This document shows positions 57,283 to 64,000 of a DNA stretch of 64,000 nucleotides, piece by piece. The stretch lies in contig NW_004450478.1 in assembly GCF_000321225.1 (NCBI RefSeq), positions 2,885,634 through 2,949,633 of the forward strand, written 5' to 3'. A program made the translations under genes and the position numbers. This stretch comes from Odobenus rosmarus divergens. Its lineage: Eukaryota > Chordata > Mammalia > Carnivora > Odobenidae. Position 1 is the stretch's first letter, and every line of letters starts with the position of its first letter. The notes under the pieces were generated by a model that searched no databases, was not told where the DNA came from, and worked only from the letters and a program-made list of their open reading frames with translations.

Positions 57283-57499
57283 CACCTCTTTTCTCCTGAG
57301 CATTCCCCCCTCCCCTCTAACCACAAAGTGGTTCTACTTGTCTAGACAACCCTAATACAGCTTATTAGTAATGTGACAAAGTCAACTGAAACCTTCACAT
57401 CCTGAGACAACCCTCAAGTTGGCATCCACTCCCAGCAGTATGCCATGCTATGTATGACCCTGCAACATCCCTCTAACCAGAGGCTGCTTGTAGTCATAA

Positions 57500-57645
57500 C
57501 TTTGGTGCTTTTTCAAATGTAAATTCCTCTGCCCTATCCCACACCTGTTGACCCAGAATGCCTGGCAGTAGGCTCAGGAAGGTGCACTGTAGAAGCCTCC
57601 TTAGGTGGCTAACATATGCTGCAGCTTGAGAACCATGGCTTTAGA
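57500..57645. mobile_element. MER5A-like fragment
   Basis: caaatgtaaattcctctgcc, ctatcccacacctgttgacc, aatgcctggcagtaggctca and gcttgagaaccatggcttta fit MER5A to its right terminal repeat. Confidence 0.7.
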
Positions 57646-57718
57646 AACCTGAATTTAATAAAAAGTAAAACCTTAAGTCTCTCTAGTCCACTATTCCAGG
57701 TTTTTTTGATTTGATTTG

Positions 57719-57899
57719 TTTTTTTAAGATTTTAGAGAGCACGCCCGCACATAAGTGGGGGGTGGGGGGTGGCAAAAGCAGAGGGAGAGAATCTCAAGTG
57801 GAATCCTAGTCAGAAGCAGGGCTCAATCCCAGGACCCTGAGATCATGACCTGAGCTGAAACCAAGAGTGCGATACTCAACTGAGCCACCCAGGCGCCCC
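57719..57899 (-). mobile_element. CAN SINE, antisense, older type
   Basis: ttaagattttagagagcacg, a G-rich patch (gtggggggtggggggtgg, 57756-57773), caatcccaggaccctgagat and head gagccacccaggcgcccc. The link ctgaaaccaagagtgcgata is the older subfamily form. Confidence 0.9.
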
Positions 57900-58104
57900 A
57901 ACCTCATCCTTCTCTTCTAATCTAGTTGGATAGTTATTGCTTACCAGAAGTCTTCAGTGATAAATTCATGGGTCTTTTGCTTTCTTCGATAACTGTATGT
58001 AGCTCTTTTTTCCCATTTTCCTGTATTGTTCTCATGTCATTTCACTTGTTTGAACAAGAGCCACCACATTTCTCTATGTCTAACTCAAAGTCTTCATTTC
58101 ATCA

Positions 58105-58245
58105 AGAGCCCCCCATGGGAAAGATACTATTCTTTTACCCATTTAACACATGGAAAACTGATTTTCATAACTTTGTTTCAGCTCACACTGCTAAGAATTA
58201 GTGACGTTGCCATTCAAACCCGATAGCCTTTATCAATTATTTACT
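58105..58245 (-). repeat. MIR fragment, antisense
   Basis: cttttacccatttaacacat, ggaaaactgattttcataac, tttgtttcagctcacactgc, taagaattagtgacgttgcc and attcaaacccgatag follow the inverted MIR. Confidence 0.6.
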
Positions 58246-60124
58246 TAACTTCCCTGAAGCAAATTTTTATTTCATAGTCTAGAAAAGAGAAAGTGTTCCT
58301 GGCATAGAATAGCTAACAGTAGTAAGAGCAATAAAGGTATTATAATAGTGCTGGTTAATATTTAAGAATGAAAGCATTTAGCAAAGCCAATAAAAAACAT
58401 CCTGCCTACACAAACTATTAGGGTGGAAACAAGATAACTTGTTATAGAACCACATGGTAATTTGCCAGAAGATCTGAACCTTCTACCTAATGAGATGATC
58501 TCATTAGAATACTCAGTATCTTCTTAGAGCTAAGCTTTTGCTGTTTTAATAAATGTCCCTGATAAAAGCAATGCCTTTACTCTCAAGCCTCATAACTAGG
58601 ACTAACAGCGAAGTCCCTGCAAAGGCAGAATTCCAAGGCAAACAAGCCCTTCCTCAGAAACAGAGTCCTCAGATACCAGAGTCACTGCTGGAATGAGGAC
58701 AAGGGAATCTGAATCTCTCAATTTACACAGAAAAAGTCAAAAGGAAAAGTCTCCCCTCAAATTGGCAAACACCTGCACAACCTTAGAGAGAAAAAACCAT
58801 TTATCTACAGTCTACCATGCACCAGGTCTGTGCTGAGTGTTTTCGCCATGAAGAACCAGGGCTCACAAAGTCTCTAACATCAAGATCAGATGTGAGTAAG
58901 TGGCAGAGAATACCACCTCCAATACCTTCCCCCCCACCCCCCACCCCCCTTCTCAGAGGTCACTGCAAATTGAAGTATTTGCATGTTAATGGACTATACA
59001 CACACACTGCATCTGTGTATAACAAGCAATGCTAACTTTTCCCCTCAACAATTTTGGACACCCAGGCAACCAAAAAGCTTCAAGCATCTCATACTAAACT
59101 CAGAAGCAGTGGAGATCAGAAAGGGGAGAAAAAGTGCATCTAAGAAACTTCACTGTTTACAAACACAAGTTATAAAAAGGAAATTTGCCACCCCAAATTA
59201 TGCCTCTTTGGCGTAAGGATTATCTTGAGCTCATGACCTTCAAGAGCAGACACGAGAGCAGCTCTGAAAACCAAGTGGAAGTTACCCCTTCTGAAAGAGA
59301 CAGTTAAACATTTATAAGCAGTCTTCATTTGTAAGTATCTCCTCTGTACCAAGAGGGAGGGGGATGACAATCTCTAGAAACTCTTATCAATGGAGAAGGC
59401 AACTAACTTAGATCTGTAACCACCACATGTCCTTGTTTACTGTGCTTTGCCTGATAACCTCCCATAACTGGCTTTTCTTCTCCAACCTCCCCCAGACTAC
59501 CATCTTTTGTCATTAACTGGAGATAGTGTTTAATGTTCTGGCTTTGGCCACTGAGGGAGTTACTGAGTCTTCCTAGGTCTTTCCCATGGGTAGGGAGGCA
59601 CACAGAATATTAAACCACTGTTTCTCACCTTTCAGTCTTTTATTACAGGGGGATGGTCTCAGCCAAGAACTTAGAAGGGTTAAAGCAAGGTCATTTTTTT
59701 CTCCCCTACATTTTTAAGGCTTCACAAGAAAGGTTTCTGAAGCATCTTAGAACAGCTTTTCATACTGTATTAAGAGAATAGATGCAAGAGCATGGAACCT
59801 GCCTCCCAAAGTCCCAGGCAGGTTAACGAATAATTACTAAACCTCCCAGCCTTCTGCATCTATCAGTTTTCATCTGAAGGCTAAAAAATTCAATCTAAAT
59901 TCAGCCCCCTTACTAAGCTATCTAGGGACAACTCAAAGTCCTAGTTCTATCAGTGGTAACAGTTAGTTGCCCACTATTTGATAAACACAAATGTAATTTA
60001 TTCATGTTTATCCAAATGTTGCATGGCTCTACTGAAGAATGTTGGCACATTCTGAATTTCTCCTCAATCTGTAAGATGCCTGGGTAAAACTTATTTTCAT
60101 TATATTTAATCTGCTTAGTCAAAA
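58246..60124. other. SINE-free unassigned stretch with a C-rich patch
   Basis: 58929-58949 reads C7-A-C6-A-C6, so the - strand could form a G-quadruplex. A weak MIR-like phrase (ctaccatgcaccaggtctgt) lies at 58811-58830. No gene signal. Confidence 0.4.
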
Positions 60125-61010
60125 GTCAAAAAAAAAAAAATCACATAAACCTCCTAGAAGAAAACATAGGCAGTAAGCTCTCTGACATTGGTCTTGACAA
60201 TTTTTTTTGGACCAGTCTCCTCAGGTAAGGTCAACAGAAGCTAAACAAATGGGATTACATCAAACTAGAAAGCTTTTGCACAGCAAAGGAGACAAAATAG
60301 GTAACCTACTGAAGATATTTGCAAATCACATCCAGGTAAGGAGTTAACATCCAAAATGCATGAAGAATTTACATAGCTTAATATAAAAAAACCCAATTAA
60401 AGGTTGGGCAGAATAGATGAACAGACGTTTTTCCAAAGACCTACAGATGGCCAACAGGAACATGGAAAGACCCTCAACATCACTAATCAGGGAAATGCAG
60501 TCAAAGCCACAATGAGCTATCACTTTACACCTGTCAGACTGGCTCTTCTTAAAAAGAAAACATGTGTTGGCAAGGATGTAGAGAAAGAGAACCCTTGTGC
60601 ACTGTTGGTGGGCATAAGTGGGCATATAAATTGGCACAGCCACAGTGATAAACAGGATGGAGGATCCTCAAAAATTTAAAAATTGAATTGCTAAATTGTA
60701 CGGCAATTCCATTTCTAGTTATCCACGAAAATAAGAGTATCAATACAGAGATACATGTACCCTTATGTTCAATGAGGCATCATTTACAATAGTCCAGATA
60801 CGGAAGCAACATAAGTGTCCATCAAAAGATGAACATGTGGGATATATATGCAATAGAGTATTACTCAGCAAAAAAAAAAAGAAAAAAAGAAAAAAGAAAT
60901 CTTGCCATTTGTGACAACATGGATAGACCTACAGGATATTATGCTAAGTGAAATGAGTCAAATATTGTATGATTTCACTTATCAGGAGACAGAGGTGGGG
61001 GGAGGGAGAT
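60125..61010 (+). mobile_element. L1 ORF2 C-terminus and 3' UTR, sense
   Basis: In order: tcctagaagaaaacataggc, actagaaagcttttgcacag, aatagatgaacagacgtttt, agatggccaacaggaacatg, atgagctatcactttacacc, actgttggtgggcataagtg, ataagtgtccatcaaaagat, tatgcaatagagtattactc, ttgtgacaacatggatagac and gtatgatttcacttatcagg. An A-rich run near 60870-60898 expands the usual cataaaaaagaatgaaat part. Diverged and frame-broken; the end near 61010 has no clear A tail. Confidence 0.85.
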
Positions 61011-61269
61011 GGGATGGGACGGGGGACAGGCTCACAAGGTAATACTATTAGCAGAAGCTCCAACATAGCCAGTAAAGACAAGTTTATTAGATGCTCTCCA
61101 TTCACCTTGGCAACTTTCTTAGTCTGCGCCAAGGGCATATTATAGCTAGTGGGCTCCTCACTGGTCATCCAAGCATTTCTGCTCTGACTAGGACAAGTTA
61201 TAAGTTCACAATGAGATGGTTGTGTTTTTCAACTAGCTAAATTACCTCCCTGGTGTTCTAGAACATGCT
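61011..61269. other. Unassigned
   Basis: No repeat or gene recognised. Confidence 0.4.
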
Positions 61270-61390
61270 GGCATGCTCTTACATCTGCCCCTTTGTTCTC
61301 ACTGTTCCCTGAACCTTGAATGCTTTTCCTCCAGATCTCTCTCCTTCCTCCCCTGCCTTTGGCTCAACAGTGAGGCTTTTATTTCAGTGT
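61270..61390 (+). repeat. L2 LINE fragment
   Basis: tgcccctttgttctcactgt, tccctgaaccttgaatgctt, ttcctccagatctctctcct and tttggctcaacagtgaggc follow the L2 phrase ..ttccctctgcctggaatgct cttcccccagat. Confidence 0.55.
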
Positions 61391-61599
61391 CATTAGTTTG
61401 GGTCCACCAAGAAGCCAACATTAAACATGGAAAAGATATCAGAGTAGGGTCTCAGTCCACTGAGTGAAGTTTTCTATTAAAAGTTAAACAAAATACTCGT
61501 TAAAAGTTGGTTAAAATACTGTCCCATTAAATGTAATACAATTGAAAAAGATAAGAAATCTTGACAATCTAGGAAGATCTTCTAGCCATTCCTTCAAAG

Positions 61600-62110
61600 A
61601 CTGCATGTGCCAGACATTCTATGAACAAAACTGGCAAAACTCCCTGCCCTCATTGAGCTTATGGGAGAGAGTAGGTAAGGGTGAATACTCATTATATATT
61701 AGGTGATTGGTACAACAGGGAAAATTAAAACAGGGGGCGGGGGGGAGAATCAGGAAGTGTGTAAAGAAGAAAGAAGAGGCAAATTAGAGAGACAGAGAAC
61801 AAAGGGGCAGATGTAAGAACATGCCAGCGTGTTCCAGAACAGGAAGATAGTTTAGCTAGAGCAGAAAGATCAAGGCGGAGGTCTAAGAGATAAGAGGGGG
61901 CAGATCACACGGAGCCTTGCAGGCCGCGGTGAAGGTGTTCTAGGAGCACAGGGGAACCCAGTGGAGGTCCTGAACAGAGAAGCAGTTGGACTTCCGTTAC
62001 AAAGGAATCACTGACTGACCGTAGAGATCACATTCGAGTTGGAGGTGGTAAGGACAGAAGCAGGAAAACAAGTTTTGAAGGCTACTGCAGAATCCTGCAT
62101 GCAGACTGCT
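61600..62110 (+). repeat. Old unnamed mammalian repeat (probable)
   Basis: aactccctgccctcattgag, attggtacaacagggaaaat, tagagcagaaagatcaaggc, cacggagccttgcaggccgc, ggagaagcagttggact-like sequence and tactgcagaatcc follow the same pattern as 46430-47360: a size-declining ..gggccttgtaggccat.. repeat that I know but cannot name. Confidence 0.45.
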
Positions 62111-63547
62111 TTATAATCTCCACTCCAAAAATCCTAGGAAATTAAAGAACTAGCACCAATTAAAAGAATCTAAAGTGGAGGTAAGATATGGAAGGTACAT
62201 TAAGGACATGCCTCATGCTAGAGAAGTAACAGGACTACAATCTTTAGAACCATCCTTAAGGAAAAGGCCCTGGCCTTTGTGTCTGTCCTTGGCCTGTTTG
62301 CCTTCCCATCTATTCCTGTCTTCCCCTTCACATGACTGAACCCCACAGACTTCAGTGCCCAGGCTGCCTGGACAGCTGATTGGAGACAGGCTAGCCTGAA
62401 AGTGGACATCATGAATAGAAAGGTCAAGGTATTTCTCACCCAACCTCTTCTATTTCAGGTGGCACCTCCAGCAGTAGCCCCATCTCCATTGTTCCACGTC
62501 CCCAAGGGCAGTCCCCTCCACGGTTCCAGTTACCACTGGATGGCCCCAGATCCTGAGTTCAACTCCCACCAGGCAGCCCACCCCATCCCTGGCTCTAATA
62601 ACACCAACCCTCTCCTTCCCCCACTTTAGCCCAAGGAATGGTAGCTGCTTCCTGAAGCTGGTAACCTCTGCATTGCATAACAGATTCCTATTTGCTTTTG
62701 GCTTTCCTAATACCTTAGCAACTAGTTCCCTATATTACATCCCCTCTCTTAAACCACTTTGTGATAGTTTTTCTGACTAGATCCTTATGTACTCCTCCAT
62801 CAAAAAATACAAATAAATGTTTATATGTTGTGTTAAATTAGGATCTGGAAGGTATGTATGTATTCTGTGATGATCTACACTATTCATGTCCCACACTTCC
62901 CAGGGAAATCAGGCTGAAGGAATATCAAGGGGGAGATGGAAGAGAAGGGAGAGGCGGAAGGAAAAAGGGGCAGTGGAGTGTGGGAGGAAGAAGAGGTGGG
63001 GGACATGAGCTGCATACCACTGTTTAGTGCTTTACAAACATTCTCTTAATCTGGAGCCCAAGGCAAAAAGCCCCAGAGGCTCCTCATGGCATACAGCTCA
63101 GAAAACCTCATCCCAGTCCTTCTGGAGACCCTGCTGCTATCAGTCAACACCACCAGGCTTCAGGCACCTCTGGGGCCATGTCCTAGAAGCTGCCAGAAAT
63201 GAGTCTTACTTTCACGTACCCTTACTCACAGCATATAATTAAAAAGTCAAAGGAGGTGAAGTCTATGTACAGAAAAGTCAATAGAGAAACTTGAACCATT
63301 AAGGTGTCAAGACAAAGGTACCACCCACATTTGCTACAGAACATGGGCAAACCAGACCCCCTCCATCACACTGCTCAGCTGGGCTGGAACAGGGAGTGCT
63401 GTACATTCAAGGACTAGGGAGACCTGCATGAGCAACCTCCAGGTTAACTTATTATCCTTGCAGATAAACAGTATGCATAAACAAGGATAGAAAATTTAGC
63501 TTCGAGTACCTGCGAGAGTAACAATTTCTACAGAAAAAACACTTAAG
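62111..63547. other. Unassigned, moderately GC-rich
   Basis: C-rich sequence at 62440-62640 and purine-rich at 62930-63005. Several frames of 64-76 codons overlap on both strands, none with known domains. Confidence 0.4.
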
Positions 63548-63586
63548 GTGCTATTGTGTTGCATAAGCGTTTGGTATAAAGGGACT

Positions 63587-63961
63587 ATGGGATTGACCCC
63601 AGGGAAGATAAGTACCCTCACGGATCTGAAAACAACTTCAGCACTACAACTGTTAGTCACCACTAATTCAAAAATGATTCATGTCCTTGAAAGTCATAGC
63701 ATAAAGGGACATCACCATATTTGCATCAGACCTAAAAAATTAGATAATGTTTACTGCCTTGTTATATATGAAAATACAACCCATACAAATATAACCTATA
63801 AAAGCTTTGAATTGCTTAAAAGCCTTTCTCCCCCGAGAGGAAGTAGTCTGAAAAGCTTTTCAAGTGTCACTTTGATCCCCCAACTGCTGCTGTCAGGACA
63901 GGAAAGGACATGGAGGGGAAAACAAGCACCATCCTATAAAAAGGGATTGCAAATTTCCTAG
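63587..63961 (+). other. Longest open frame in the window, 124 codons from ATG, unknown
   Basis: The frame is open from 63548 (GTG) and has its first ATG at 63587; it ends in TAG at 63959-63961. The composition (Ser, Thr, Leu, Lys rich), an NTT..NIT pair of possible N-glycosylation sites, and no signal peptide or membrane segment give no family clue. In 64 kb of AT-rich DNA a frame this long can occur by chance, and I see no Kozak context or splice sites to support it. Confidence 0.15.
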
Positions 63962-64000
63962 AAGGATCACTTCCTTACACTCAGTATCCCTTAGCAGTAT

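Noticed and set aside
1..64000. CRISPR array, operon, phage or bacterial system
   Set aside because: The whole window has mammalian character: CAN SINEs, L1, MIR, L2, MER5A, MLT1. The many SINE repeats are irregularly spaced, in both orientations, and carry A tails.

Overview
The window looks like intergenic or intronic DNA from a caniform carnivore. The main evidence is a dense set of CAN SINEs: tRNA-Lys-derived retroposons with a head like cctgggtggctcagtc, a CT-rich body and a short A tail. I count 32 copies, 21 on + and 11 on -. Their sequence resembles the bear/seal/weasel (arctoid) type more than dog SINEC_Cf or the cat type. That placement rests on remembered family patterns, not a search. 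There is one assembly gap of 50 Ns at 315-364.

I found no functional protein-coding exon, no RNA gene and no promoter that I can defend. The only gene-derived sequence I recognise is a full-length processed retrocopy of ATP5PD (mitochondrial ATP synthase peripheral-stalk subunit d) at 30668-31263. It is flanked by a perfect 17-bp target-site duplication and is broken by a stop at codon 4.

Layout. 0-6.5 kb: gap-split SINE pair, small tandem duplications, two SINEs. 6.6-9.3 kb: very old L1, antisense, running from 3' end to ORF1. 9.8-10.2 kb: MER5A split by a SINE. 10.2-18.8 kb: repeat-poor, with one SINE and weak MIR/L2 traces. 18.8-19.6 kb: MER5A split by a SINE, then an L1 ORF2 reverse-transcriptase fragment. 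20.6-29.3 kb: SINE-rich, including a -/+/- trio at 22.07-22.67 kb; an L1 3' end at about 25.1 kb and an antisense MLT1 LTR at 26.0-26.4 kb. 30.1-32.4 kb: nest of retroposons (two tail-to-tail L1 3' ends, then an old L1 holding the ATP5PD retrocopy and a SINE, then MIR). 35.5-43.5 kb: old MIR and L1/HAL1-type LINE remains, including an L1 with a twin-priming 5' inversion inserted in an older LINE, and a second LINE copy facing it. 44.5-47.8 kb: MIR and SINEs. 48.28-49.59 kb: an unexplained long inverted repeat with arms of about 250-280 bp. 50-64 kb: repeat-poor, with L2, MIR and MER5A remains, three SINEs and an L1 3' end at 60.1-61.0 kb.

Nothing here forms an operon or pathway; the history is layers of retroposition over tens of millions of years. 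The features most worth following up are the long inverted repeat at 48.3-49.6 kb, a SINE head rewritten into a perfect 11-bp hairpin at 22287-22317, the nearly intact ATP5PD retrocopy, and a 12-bp-flanked L1 micro-insertion at 48787-48840. All repeat names come from pattern memory; boundaries of old repeats are good to some tens of bases only.
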